Assembly: GCF_004854025.1 (NCBI RefSeq)
Contig: NZ_STGM01000003.1
Span: forward strand, 310,001-374,000
Length of the DNA: 64,000 nt
Direction of reading: 5' to 3'
Origin: Microbacterium hydrothermale
Lineage (GTDB): Bacteria > Actinomycetota > Actinomycetes > Actinomycetales > Microbacteriaceae
Positions 27,601 through 35,744 of the stretch are shown piece by piece; position 1 is the stretch's first letter; the number at the start of each line of letters is the position of its first letter. A program made the position numbers and the translations under genes. The notes below the pieces were generated by a model, which made no database searches, was not told the DNA's origin, and worked only from the letters and a program-made list of their open reading frames with translations.

Positions 27601-27722
27601 TCGCCCGGGGCCTCCCACGCCCGGATGTCGAGGGGCTGACGGGCGCGGTAGACGGCGGGGGCGAGACGCTCGCGGACGAAGCGTTCGATGCGCATCTCGA
27701 TGAGCGCGGTGCGGTCGTGCAT
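24696..27722 (-). CDS. Alpha-mannosidase, glycoside hydrolase family 38
   Basis: 1008 aa, cytoplasmic (no signal peptide). Retaining zinc-dependent alpha-mannosidase. Seen in order: N-terminal beta domain, catalytic barrel with the zinc motif GHAHIDSAWLWPVRET, the nucleophile-bearing WLPDSFGYSGALPQI, a helical domain, then large beta domains. It would release mannose from alpha-mannosides imported by the ABC transporter encoded just upstream (31-base gap). Last gene of the operon. Linkage specificity is unknown. Confidence 0.95.
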   Translation of the reverse strand: MHDRTALIEMRIERFVRERLAPAVYRARQPLDIRAWEAPGEPVTFAEAQDAAYRPFAIGTPWGRAWGTTWFAVSGEIPAAWRDDAGALPAGTVAELVIDLGFTAGQSGFQCEALVWNRQGAPIKGVSPFNNASPAAVDADGRVDVLVEAASNPDVGSLFTFEPTPVGDPATAGDAPLYTLREMSIGLRDLAVWDLLQDFRLLHGLIAELDATSARRATLLEGMDAAIDAVDPHDVAGTAQAGRDVLAPLLAAPAASSAHVLHAVGHAHIDSAWLWPVRETARKVSRTFSNVLSLMDEDPEFVFASSSAQQFAWMKEHYPALWERLKERVAEGRFVPVGGMWVESDTNMVGGEAMARQFVEGKSFFLEEFGIDTEEVWLPDSFGYSGALPQIMKAAGARWFLTQKISWNETNRIPHHTFRWEGIDGSRIFTHFPPVDKYNSEVTAADLAHAERNFADKGRARTSLLPYGFGDGGGGPTREMTATIARAHSLEGAPIVKHSTPREFFETAEAEYADPAVWAGELYLEFHRGTYTSQLRTKQGNRRSEHLLREAELWAATATVRTGAEYPAEAFRRLWRLVLLQQFHDILPGTSIAWVHRDAERNYAAIAAELEQIIADSLRALAGEGDRTLLANAAPHARAGAPALGIAPAPGARDVAPRAEGEGFVLDNGIVHAVIDGRGLLISLVDVVSGREVVPAGQVAGLFEVFRDTPTQWDAWDIDETYRRHATPLDSADAVRVDGHAVVVERSFGDSTIVTRFALAAGSRTVRLSLDVDWHEQQKLLKLGVPVDVHTDRAASEIQFGHIVRPTHTNTSWDAARFETAAHRWVRVAEPDFGIAVTNDSTYGHDITRHEREGGGTFSLVRLSIIRSAMFPDPGQDQGAHHLEVGIVVGADVLDAVAEGYRTNLPARVVTDAAHESVAPLVAIDAPGVVVEAVKLAQDGSGDVVVRLYEALGERTQARLEAGFDVARVSETDLLERDVDAAAVTAVQGGVVDLELRPFQLVTLRLSR

Positions 27723-27753
27723 GGCGAAGAGGTTCCTTGTCTGGGGGGACGGG

Positions 27754-28668
27754 TCAGCCCTTGACCGCGCCGGCGAGGGCCGACGGGCCGCCGAGTCCGC
27801 GCTGTACGAGCACGTACAGACCGAGGACCGGGAGGGAGTAGACGATCGAGTAGGCCGCGAGCTGGCCGTAGGCCACGGCTCCGAACGACCCGAAGAAGTT
27901 GAAGATGCTGACCGCGGCCGGCTGGTAATCCGGGCTGAGCAGCAGCACGAAGGGCACGAAGAAGTTCCCCCACGCCTGGATGAAGGTGAAGATGAACACC
28001 ACCGCGATCCCCGGACGCATGAGCGGGAGCACGATCTGCACGAGCGTGCGCATGGATCCTGCGCCGTCCATCCAGGCGGCGTGCTCGAGCTCGACGGGGA
28101 CGCCGTCCATGAAGTTCTTCATCATCCAGATCGCGATCGGCAAGGCGCTCGCGGTGAGGAAGAGAATCGTGCCGCCGACGGAGTCGATGAGGTTCAACTG
28201 CACGAACAGGCTGTAGACGGGCACCATGATCGCCGTGATCGGCAGGCACGTGCCGAAGAGCACCGCGTACAGGAACGGCTTTCCGACGCGCATCTTGTAG
28301 CGCGACAGCGGGTAGGCCGCGAGCGAGGCGAGCACGACCGTGGCGACGGCGGTGCCGCCCGCGAGCAGCACGCTGTTCCACAGCGGCAGGAACAGCAGGT
28401 CGGGCTTCATGACCGCGGCGAAGTTGTCGAGGGTGATGACCTCGGGCATCTTGATCGCGAGCGTCGGCTGGGCGTCGAGCGACGCCGTCACCAGCCACAC
28501 GAGCGGGACGACGAAGAGGAAGCCGATCACGATCATGAGCGTGTTCGACAGCACGCTCAGCGCGCGGGTGCGCGGCGACGACAGCGAGGCCTTCTTCCGG
28601 TTCCGGGCGGGCGTGACCGACCGGGCGCGGCGGCCCGTGACCTCGGGGAGAGTGGTGGTGGCGCTCAT
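27754..28668 (-). CDS. Carbohydrate ABC transporter permease, MalG type
   Basis: 304 aa. Hydrophilic N-terminus of about 35 residues, then six membrane spans. The EAA loop (residues about 200-220: ELEHAAWMDGAGSMRTLVQI) marks a sugar-importer permease of the CUT1 group. AGGAGG ribosome-binding site; the start overlaps the stop of the upstream permease (ATGA). No ATPase gene is in the locus, so a shared MsiK-type ATPase elsewhere is likely. Confidence 0.93.
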   Translation of the reverse strand: MSATTTLPEVTGRRARSVTPARNRKKASLSSPRTRALSVLSNTLMIVIGFLFVVPLVWLVTASLDAQPTLAIKMPEVITLDNFAAVMKPDLLFLPLWNSVLLAGGTAVATVVLASLAAYPLSRYKMRVGKPFLYAVLFGTCLPITAIMVPVYSLFVQLNLIDSVGGTILFLTASALPIAIWMMKNFMDGVPVELEHAAWMDGAGSMRTLVQIVLPLMRPGIAVVFIFTFIQAWGNFFVPFVLLLSPDYQPAAVSIFNFFGSFGAVAYGQLAAYSIVYSLPVLGLYVLVQRGLGGPSALAGAVKG

Positions 28669-29597
28669 GACGAGACCTCCTCGCGCAGCGCGCGGACGTA
28701 GAAGAAGGAGAACACGGCGCCGATGAGGAGCATGATCGTCGCGATCGCGGTGCCGTAGCCGAGCTCGCCGAACTTCAGCCCCTGCTGGTACGCGAGGATC
28801 GGCAGCGTCGTGCTCTTGTTGCCGGGGCCGCCGCCGGTCATCACGAAGATGAGCGTGAACACCGACAGCGTCTGCAGCGTCACGATCATCGAGTTCGTGC
28901 CGATGGTCGAGCGGATCATCGGGATGGTGACGTGCAGCAGGCGCTTGACGCCGCTGGCGCCGTCCATCTCGGCGGCTTCGGTGATCTCGGGCGGCACATC
29001 GGCCAGGGCCGCGGAATAGACCATCATCGAGAACGCCGTGCCGCGCCAGATGTTGGCGAAGATCACCATGAGCACGGGCAGCGTGAACAACCAGCTCACG
29101 GGCGCGACGCCGAAGACGGCGAGGACGGCGTTGAGCGTGCCGTTGTCGCGGAAGAACGCGTACGCCGCGAACGCCGCGACGATCTCGGGCAGCACCCACG
29201 CGGTCACGACGATCGTGCCGACCACGGCCGTGACGATGCGATTGCCCGAGCGCATCATGAGCGCGAGGGCCAGGCCGAGGACGTTCTGTCCGATCACGGC
29301 CGAGAAGAACACGAAGACGATCGTGTTGACCACCGCGACGGGGAAGTCGGGGGCCTTGAAGAGCTGCACGTAGTTGTCGAAGCCGACGAAGTCGCTCGCG
29401 ACGGCCGTCGATCCCGACAGCGTCGCGTTGGTGAGCGAGCCCCACAGCGACACCAGGATGGGGCCGAGCAGGAACACCGCCAGCAGCAGGGCTGCCGGCA
29501 GGAGCGGGAGCGCCCGGGCCGACGACCGGAGGCCGCGCGTCTTCACGCGCGACCCCCGGTCGGTTCCGGTCGCCCCGGGGGTAGCCAGGGCGGTCAC
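28665..29597 (-). CDS. Carbohydrate ABC transporter permease, MalF type
   Basis: 310 aa, six membrane spans. EAA loop EITEAAEMDGASGVKRLLHV and the MalF-type motif MTGGGPGNKSTTLPI. GTG start, two bases after the stop of the binding-protein gene. Heterodimer partner of the MalG-type permease. Confidence 0.93.
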   Translation of the reverse strand: MTALATPGATGTDRGSRVKTRGLRSSARALPLLPAALLLAVFLLGPILVSLWGSLTNATLSGSTAVASDFVGFDNYVQLFKAPDFPVAVVNTIVFVFFSAVIGQNVLGLALALMMRSGNRIVTAVVGTIVVTAWVLPEIVAAFAAYAFFRDNGTLNAVLAVFGVAPVSWLFTLPVLMVIFANIWRGTAFSMMVYSAALADVPPEITEAAEMDGASGVKRLLHVTIPMIRSTIGTNSMIVTLQTLSVFTLIFVMTGGGPGNKSTTLPILAYQQGLKFGELGYGTAIATIMLLIGAVFSFFYVRALREEVSS

Positions 29598-29599
29598 GA

Positions 29600-30958
29600 T
29601 CAGCCCTGCTGGGTGTTGTCTTCGCCCACGATGCCGATGACGGCCTGGTCGTAGGCGGCGGCCGCGTCGTCGACGCTGGACTGGCCGGTCATGACGGCTT
29701 CCATGGCGACCTGGATCTGGTTCGAGATCTTGTCGTAGTCCTCGGTGGCCGGGCGGAAGTGCGTGGTGTCGACGAAGCTCGAGAAGGTCTTGAAGCTCGG
29801 GTTGGCGTCGAGGTACTCGCTGGACTGGGCCACGTCGGCGCGCACGGCGATCTGGCTGTTGTCGATGCCGTAGGCGGTGGCGTTGTCCTTGTTGACGGCG
29901 GTGGAGAGGAAGTCCCACGCGGCGTCGGCGTTCTTGGTGTTCTTGCCGATGGCGAGGGTCCACCCACCCGACATGCTCGTCGTGCCGGGCGCCTGGCCGT
30001 CCTGCGTGGGCATGGCGGCGATGCCGAGGGCGTCACTCCACTCGGGCCACGCGGCGGTGCCGCCGTCGACCCACGCGGCGGACTGCCACGAGCCGTCGAG
30101 CGCGATGGCGAGCTTCGACGAGGGCAGCCAGTCGGCGGTCACGCTGGTGAAGATGTTGGGGTCGAGCGCCTGCTGCAGCGACGGTCCGAGACCGCCCTGG
30201 TAGACGTCGCTGACGAACTGCAGCGAGTCCTTGAAGCCCTGGCTGCCGACGACCCACTTCTTGCTGTCGGTGTCGTAGAGGGTGTCCTCGGTGCCGTACA
30301 TCAGCATCTCGAGACCCTGCATGGATGCCGCTTCACCCGCCGTCTTGCCCGAGTAGACGTTGATCGGGATGACGTCGGGGTTGGATGCCTTGACCTTCTC
30401 GGCGGCCGAGAGGATGTCGGCCCAGGTCTTGGGCTGCCACGGCACGGAGATGCCGGCGGCCTGGAACAGGGCCTTGTTGTACCAGAGGCCGCGGGTGTCG
30501 GTTCCGAGCGAGACGCCGTAGGTCTTGCCGTCGGGGCCGAGACCGGCCTGCTTGGCGCCCTCGGCGAACTGCGACCAGTCGTCCCACTTCGCGAGGTAGT
30601 CGTCGAGGGGCAGCAGGTAGCCGGCGGCCGCGTCGGACTGGATCTTGAACGTGTCTTCGTACTGCACGTCGGGGGCGGTGCTGGCCGACTTGTTCATCAG
30701 CGCGAGCTTCGTGTAGTAATCGGCGCCCTCGGCCTGGATCGGGACGAGCTCGACCGTCATGCCCTCGTGGGCGGCCTCGTACTGCTTCTTGGCGTTCTCC
30801 ATCAGCGTCTGCATCTGGTTGAAGGTCGCCGTGGTCTGGTACGCCACACGGATCGTCTTCGAGTCCGCCGCGTCGCCGCTGCCACCGGAGCAGCCGGCCA
30901 GAGCCACGGTCAGGGCGGTGGCGGTCAGAAGACCGGTCGCCATCGTCAGTTTCTTCAT
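29600..30958 (-). CDS. Extracellular sugar-binding lipoprotein of the ABC transporter
   Basis: 452 aa. Lipoprotein signal with lipobox LAGC (Cys22), then a Ser/Gly-rich spacer and a family 1 solute-binding fold (KTIRVAYQTT, the DLKPLDDYL-like segment LLPLDDYLAKW, and FLSTAVNKDNA in the C-lobe). It captures an oligosaccharide, likely a mannoside given the GH38 gene. AAGGGAG ribosome-binding site. First gene of the transporter set, 136 bases after the ROK repressor. Confidence 0.93.
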   Translation of the reverse strand: MKKLTMATGLLTATALTVALAGCSGGSGDAADSKTIRVAYQTTATFNQMQTLMENAKKQYEAAHEGMTVELVPIQAEGADYYTKLALMNKSASTAPDVQYEDTFKIQSDAAAGYLLPLDDYLAKWDDWSQFAEGAKQAGLGPDGKTYGVSLGTDTRGLWYNKALFQAAGISVPWQPKTWADILSAAEKVKASNPDVIPINVYSGKTAGEAASMQGLEMLMYGTEDTLYDTDSKKWVVGSQGFKDSLQFVSDVYQGGLGPSLQQALDPNIFTSVTADWLPSSKLAIALDGSWQSAAWVDGGTAAWPEWSDALGIAAMPTQDGQAPGTTSMSGGWTLAIGKNTKNADAAWDFLSTAVNKDNATAYGIDNSQIAVRADVAQSSEYLDANPSFKTFSSFVDTTHFRPATEDYDKISNQIQVAMEAVMTGQSSVDDAAAAYDQAVIGIVGEDNTQQG

Positions 30959-30997
30959 GGAAGCTCCCTTGCTCGGGTGGAGACACCGCGTCGCCAG

Positions 30998-31030
30998 AAC
31001 CTTTTATAAATCAAATGGACTAACTCGGCA
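30998..31030 (-). promoter_or_regulatory. AT-rich promoter/operator of the mannoside operon
   Basis: On the minus strand TTAGTCCATTTGATTTATAA is an AT-rich island in GC-rich DNA, about 55-70 bases upstream of the binding-protein start. Short A/T-rich sites of this kind are typical operators of ROK repressors, and a ROK repressor gene lies directly upstream. The exact -35/-10 assignment is not clear. Confidence 0.5.
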
Positions 31031-31094
31031 AGTCGCGACGCGCGACGCAAGATAACGATCACGACACGCCCGGCTATGGACGCGCACGGCCGTG

Positions 31095-32291
31095 TCAGAG
31101 GGCGATCATCATCCGCGCCGGTCGAGCCGCGAAAGCGCCGTCCAGCATGAGGCACGCGGCCCCCACGGCCGCCACGTCGAGACCGACCACGGAGCGGCGC
31201 ACGATGATCGGCAGCGTCGCCGTCGACGCGGCATCCGCCGCCACGTGCTCCGCCACGACATCGGCGAGCACCCCGGCCAGGCGCTCCCAGGCGGGGCCCC
31301 CGAGCACGACCTCGTCGACGTCGAGCAGGTTGTTGGTCACCACCAGGGCCCGGGCGATCCGCTCCCCCGCCCGGCGCAGCACCCCCGCGGCCGCGTGCCG
31401 GGGATCCGCCGCGTCGCGCACGAGACGGTCCAGGCCCGCGCGCGGATCGACGTCGTCGTACCCGGCCTCGGCGATGAGCACGCGCGGCTCGATCGACACC
31501 CCCAGGCACCCGCGCGATCCGCACGCGCACAGGGGGCCCTCGGCATCCACGACCACGTGCGCGATACCCCCGGCGTTGCCGGTGCGACCGCGCACGGGCG
31601 CCCCCGCCACCGCGAGCCCCATGCCGACGCCGGCGCCGTAGTACAGGAACATCGCGTCGCTCAGGGCGTCGGAGCGGTCGAACCACATCTCGCCCACCAT
31701 CGCCGCGGTGACGTCCTTCTCGACGATGACCGGCAGCCCCGTGGCCGCCCCCAGGTCCTCTCGGACGTTGACGTTGTGCCACTGCGGCAGCAGCGGAGGA
31801 TCGAGCAGCCGACCGCCGCGGGCGTCGAACGGCCCGGGGGCGGCGACCCCCACGCCCAGCACGAGATCGCGCGTCACCTCGGCGCGCGCGACGATGGCGT
31901 CCACCGCCGTCGCGACGGCGGCGACCAGATCACCCGGTGCGGCGTCGCGCAGGGCGGGGATCTCGTCGTGCGCGATGACCTCACCCGCCATGTCGACGAG
32001 CACGATCGTGTCGACGACGGGGTCGAGGTGCACCCCGACGGCGAAACGCGAGCGCGGTTCGAGCTTCAGCAGCGTGCGGGGCTTGCCCGGACCCGAGATC
32101 ACCTTCCCCGCCTCGATGATGAGGCCGTCGTCGGCCAGGCGGCGGGTGACGTTGCTCAGCGTCTGCGCGCTCAGACCGGTGCGCGCCGACAGCTCCACGC
32201 GGCTCAGCCCCTCGGGCGAGCGCCGGATGAGGTCGAGCACCAGCGTCTGGTTGTACTCGCCGACGGCGGGCAGGTTGGAACCCGTACGCAT
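31095..32291 (-). CDS. ROK-family transcriptional repressor
   Basis: 398 aa. N-terminal winged helix (about 15-75: LSRVELSARTGLSAQTLSNVTRRLADDGL) fused to a ROK sugar-kinase-like domain (GVGVAAPGPFD, GNAGGIAHVVVD) with the zinc signature CACGSRGCLGV. Binds a sugar and releases DNA. It sits directly upstream of the ABC/GH38 genes, so it probably controls them. ATG at 32291 chosen; a GTG five codons earlier is possible. Confidence 0.9.
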   Translation of the reverse strand: MRTGSNLPAVGEYNQTLVLDLIRRSPEGLSRVELSARTGLSAQTLSNVTRRLADDGLIIEAGKVISGPGKPRTLLKLEPRSRFAVGVHLDPVVDTIVLVDMAGEVIAHDEIPALRDAAPGDLVAAVATAVDAIVARAEVTRDLVLGVGVAAPGPFDARGGRLLDPPLLPQWHNVNVREDLGAATGLPVIVEKDVTAAMVGEMWFDRSDALSDAMFLYYGAGVGMGLAVAGAPVRGRTGNAGGIAHVVVDAEGPLCACGSRGCLGVSIEPRVLIAEAGYDDVDPRAGLDRLVRDAADPRHAAAGVLRRAGERIARALVVTNNLLDVDEVVLGGPAWERLAGVLADVVAEHVAADAASTATLPIIVRRSVVGLDVAAVGAACLMLDGAFAARPARMMIAL

Positions 32292-32354
32292 GCTCCCCGC
32301 CCTCACTCGCCGGCCCGCGGCGCGGTCCCTCGGTCTCTCAGGGTAGACCCGGCG

Positions 32355-33287
32355 TCAGGACTGCAGCGCGAGGGCCGCCGCCCCCAGGAGCGGGCCGTCG
32401 CCGTCGAGGCCCGAGCCCACGATGCGGCAGCGCCGCGCGTAGGCGTGCAGCGACGCGGCCTGCGCGGCCGCGCGCACCTGGTCGATGTAGTCGGGCGCGA
32501 CCTGCGAGAAGCCTCCCGCGATCGCGACGGCCTCGAGGTCGCAGAGCGTCGCCGCCGCCGCGATCGCCTGACCCACGGCCGTGGCCGAGCGGGTCACGGC
32601 CGCGATCGCGACCGGGTCGCCCGCCGCGTGGGCGGCCGCGAGGTCGAGACCGGTCTCGCCGTGCCATCCCTGCCGCTGGGCCCACGCGACCGTCCCGGGC
32701 CCCGCCGCGACGGCCTCGAGGGTGGATGCCACGACCTCGTCGCCCTCGACGGTGCGCACGAAGGTCTGCCCGAGGTGGCCCGCGTTGCCGCTCGCCCCCG
32801 CGACGGGCCGACCGCCCTGGATCAGTCCGCCGCCCACTCCGGTGGACACCACGATCGCCATCGCGTCGTCGCACCCGACGAGCGCGCCGCGCCAGTGCTC
32901 GGCGAGCGCGATGCAGGTGCCGTCGAGAGCGAGCCGGATCGGACCGTCGACGAGTCCGGCGAGCACCTCGTCGATCGACAGCCCCGCGGCGAGCGGCAGG
33001 TTCAGCGGCGAGACGGAGCGCGAGGGCAGATCGACCGGACCGGCGCTGCCCACCCCGACGGCCCCGACCCGCGCCTCGGGCACCGCGGCGAGCGCTCCGG
33101 CGGCGGCCTCGCGGATGTGGCGCGCGATCTCGTCGCGGTCGGCGGAGCGTCCGGTGGTGCGGCGGGTCACGCTCCGACGCTCGACCTCTCCCGCGACGGA
33201 GACGAGGGCGGCATCCACCTTCGTCCCCCCGATGTCGACGGCGAGAACGTGCGTGGAGACGGACGGGGACGGGGTGGGGTGCGACAT
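32355..33287 (-). CDS. ROK-family sugar kinase lacking the zinc motif
   Basis: 310 aa. ATP-binding motif DIGGTKVDAALV at the N-terminus, GVGSAGPVD, and STGVGGGLIQGGRPVAGASGNAGHLG with the catalytic Asp region LDGTC. The usual CxCGxxGCxE zinc loop is absent, replaced by a stretch around FVRTVEGDEVV. It has no DNA-binding domain, so it is an enzyme: probably a mannose, glucose or amino-sugar kinase serving the adjacent mannosidase pathway. GAGGAG ribosome-binding site eight bases before the ATG. Confidence 0.85.
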   Translation of the reverse strand: MSHPTPSPSVSTHVLAVDIGGTKVDAALVSVAGEVERRSVTRRTTGRSADRDEIARHIREAAAGALAAVPEARVGAVGVGSAGPVDLPSRSVSPLNLPLAAGLSIDEVLAGLVDGPIRLALDGTCIALAEHWRGALVGCDDAMAIVVSTGVGGGLIQGGRPVAGASGNAGHLGQTFVRTVEGDEVVASTLEAVAAGPGTVAWAQRQGWHGETGLDLAAAHAAGDPVAIAAVTRSATAVGQAIAAAATLCDLEAVAIAGGFSQVAPDYIDQVRAAAQAASLHAYARRCRIVGSGLDGDGPLLGAAALALQS

Positions 33288-33453
33288 GCGCGGGCTCCTC
33301 GGCTGGACCAACGCTCCCCGATCCTAGGGGCCCGAGCATCCGCCGTGTGACGCCTGTGCGCGGCGCCGTTTCGGGCCCCCGCCCCCGCCGTGCGGGTTAC
33401 GATCAGGTCACGGCGGCGACGACGCGCCTCCACCCCGCGACCCAAGGGATGCC

Positions 33454-34497
33454 ATGGACGAGACGGTCACGCCCGAGGCGGCATCACGACTCCGCCGCGC
33501 CGACACCCCCAGCCGACCCGGCGCCGACGCTCCGCTGGATGCGGATTCTTTCGCCCGGCTGACCGGGCAGATCCTGGCCTCCGTCTCGCGGGTGATCGAC
33601 GGCAAGCCCGACGCCGTGCAGAGCGCCCTCATCGCCCTGCTGGCGGAGGGGCACCTGCTCATCGAAGACGTCCCGGGCGTCGGCAAGACGATGCTCGCGC
33701 GAGCCCTGGCGGCCACGATCGACGCCGACGTGCGCCGCATCCAGTTCACCCCCGATCTGCTGCCGGGCGACATCACCGGCGTGTCGGTGTTCAATCCCGT
33801 GCAGCGGCAGTTCGAATTCACGCCCGGAGCGGTGTTCGCGCACATCGTCATCGCCGACGAGATCAACCGCTCCTCCCCCAAGACCCAGTCCTCGCTGCTC
33901 GAGGCGATGGAGGAGCGTCAGGTCACCGTCGACGGCCGCACGCACGTGCTGCCCTCGCCGTTCCTGGTCGTGGCGACGCAGAACCCCCTCGAGATGGAGG
34001 GCACCTACGCCCTGCCCGAGGCGCAGCGCGACCGCTTCCTGCTGCGCATCTCGATGGGATACCCGGATGCCGCGGCCGAGGCGCTCATGCTCCGTCAGCG
34101 CGACGCGGTCAACCCGCTCGACGGACTCACCCCCGTCGTCTCGGCGCGCCAGGTGACCGCGATGGTCGCGTGGGCACGCGGGGTGCACGTCGCCCCGGCG
34201 CTCGAGGAGTACGTCGTGGCCCTCGCGCAGGCCACCCGCAGCCACCCCGACATCCGGCTGGGCGCGAGCCCCCGGGCGACGCTGCAGCTCGTGCGCGCGG
34301 CGAAGGTGCGCGCGGCCCTCGACGGCCGGTCGTACGTCATCCCCGACGACATCACGGCCCTGCTCTCGCCGGTGTTCGCCCACCGTCTGATCGCCAACCG
34401 CTCCGCCGCCGGAGGCCGAGCGGGAGCCGCGGTGGTCGCCGACGCCCTCGAGCGGATCGCCGCGAGCGTACGCGTGCCCCTCGCCTCCCGACCGTGA
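33454..34497 (+). CDS. MoxR-family AAA+ ATPase
   Basis: 347 aa. Walker A EDVPGVGKTMLARALA, Walker B HIVIADEINRSSPKTQSSLLEAM, sensor 1 VVATQNPLEMEGTYALPEAQ. MoxR ATPases act as chaperone-like assemblers of neighbouring proteins. It overlaps the DUF58 gene (GTGA) and starts a three-gene operon. The 166-base upstream gap, shared with the divergent ROK kinase, contains a TACGAT -10-like box near 33398. Confidence 0.95.
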   Translation: MDETVTPEAASRLRRADTPSRPGADAPLDADSFARLTGQILASVSRVIDGKPDAVQSALIALLAEGHLLIEDVPGVGKTMLARALAATIDADVRRIQFTPDLLPGDITGVSVFNPVQRQFEFTPGAVFAHIVIADEINRSSPKTQSSLLEAMEERQVTVDGRTHVLPSPFLVVATQNPLEMEGTYALPEAQRDRFLLRISMGYPDAAAEALMLRQRDAVNPLDGLTPVVSARQVTAMVAWARGVHVAPALEEYVVALAQATRSHPDIRLGASPRATLQLVRAAKVRAALDGRSYVIPDDITALLSPVFAHRLIANRSAAGGRAGAAVVADALERIAASVRVPLASRP

Positions 34498-35744
34498 GAG
34501 CCCGGGTGAGGCGTTTCTGGCCCTTCACGCTCCGCGGAACGGGAGCACTGCTGCTCGCGGCGGCGGCCTTCGTGATCGCGCAGCGCGCCGGCATCCCCGA
34601 GCTGCTCTACTTCGGCACGCTGCTGGTCGCGCTCCTCGCGGCCTCGACCGTGTCGCTGCTGCTGACGCGGGGGGCGGGGGCGGTGACCCGTGTCGTCTCG
34701 CCCGAGGTGCCCGAGGTGGGCGGCATCGCCACCGTCTCGGTGCGCGCGGGGATCCAGAGCGCCCTGCCCACGGCCCCCGGGCGATGGCGCGACAGCCTGC
34801 CGGCGGGCCTCACCGGAACGGCCGAGGGGGCGTCGCCGACCCTTGTGGCGAACGGCGCGTCGTCGACGATCGAGGTGCGCTACGACGTGGAGGGGGTCGC
34901 GCGCGGCGTGCACGCGCTGGGGCCGTTCGAGGTGACCACCACCGATCCGTTCGGGCTCATCCGCCGCCGCATCGCGCTCGGGCGCACGACGACCGTGACG
35001 GTGGCGCCGACCATCCGCGATCTCGCGGCGCTGCCCGGCGCCGCGGGCGAGGCCGGCGGCTCCCGCCAGACCACCACCCTGCAGATCGGCCAGGGCGCCG
35101 ACAACCTCGTCGCCCGCCCCTACGCCCCCGGCGACTCGATGCGGCGCATCCACTGGCGCGCGACGGCGCACCGCGACACGCTCATGGTGCGGCAGGAGGA
35201 GCAGGAGTCCAGCCCCGCCGCCACGGTCGTGCTCGATCGCGCGGTGTCGCGCTGGTCTCCGCTCGCCGCGCACGCACCGGGGAGCGACCGCGCCTTCGAG
35301 ACGGCCATGTCGGCCTGCGTCTCGGCCGTCGCCCGGCTGGTGCGCGAGGGGTACACCGTCGACGTGATCGACAGCGACGGAGCACTGCTCGCCGACCCCG
35401 TCGAGGGCGGAGACGACGCCGACGCGCGTGCGACCGCCGCGGCGTTCGCGAGCCTGCGCGCACGCCCCGACGACCCGTCGCACCGCGTCGTCCCCGCCGC
35501 CGCGGCGGGACTGACGGGCCCCGTGGTGGTGATCACCGGTGCCCTGCACCCCGAGGACCGCGCGAGCCTCGGCGCCGTGGCGCAGCGCTCGGCCCTGCCC
35601 GTTCTGCTGGTCGTCTCCGACGACGCCGACCTGGACCGCCTGCGCGCGGGCGGCTGGCGCGCGGCGCACGTGCGCCCCGGCGGCGACGTCGCCGCGGCGT
35701 GGGACGACGCGATCGAACAGGGGTACGCCCGTGTCGGCCGCTGA
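34494..35744 (+). CDS. DUF58-domain membrane protein
   Basis: 416 aa. Two N-terminal membrane spans (about 10-55), an extended beta region, then the DUF58 signature YAPGDSMRRIHWRATAHRDTLMVRQ followed by a vWA-like half. Typical partner of MoxR and transglutaminase. GTG start overlaps the moxR stop; the next gene starts 14 bases before this one ends. Biochemical role unknown. Confidence 0.93.
   Translation: MRARVRRFWPFTLRGTGALLLAAAAFVIAQRAGIPELLYFGTLLVALLAASTVSLLLTRGAGAVTRVVSPEVPEVGGIATVSVRAGIQSALPTAPGRWRDSLPAGLTGTAEGASPTLVANGASSTIEVRYDVEGVARGVHALGPFEVTTTDPFGLIRRRIALGRTTTVTVAPTIRDLAALPGAAGEAGGSRQTTTLQIGQGADNLVARPYAPGDSMRRIHWRATAHRDTLMVRQEEQESSPAATVVLDRAVSRWSPLAAHAPGSDRAFETAMSACVSAVARLVREGYTVDVIDSDGALLADPVEGGDDADARATAAAFASLRARPDDPSHRVVPAAAAGLTGPVVVITGALHPEDRASLGAVAQRSALPVLLVVSDDADLDRLRAGGWRAAHVRPGGDVAAAWDDAIEQGYARVGR

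Noticed and set aside
31092..33350. 752-codon plus-strand open frame
   Set aside because: Antisense to the ROK repressor and ROK kinase, which both have full motifs; Arg/His-rich translation with no domains.
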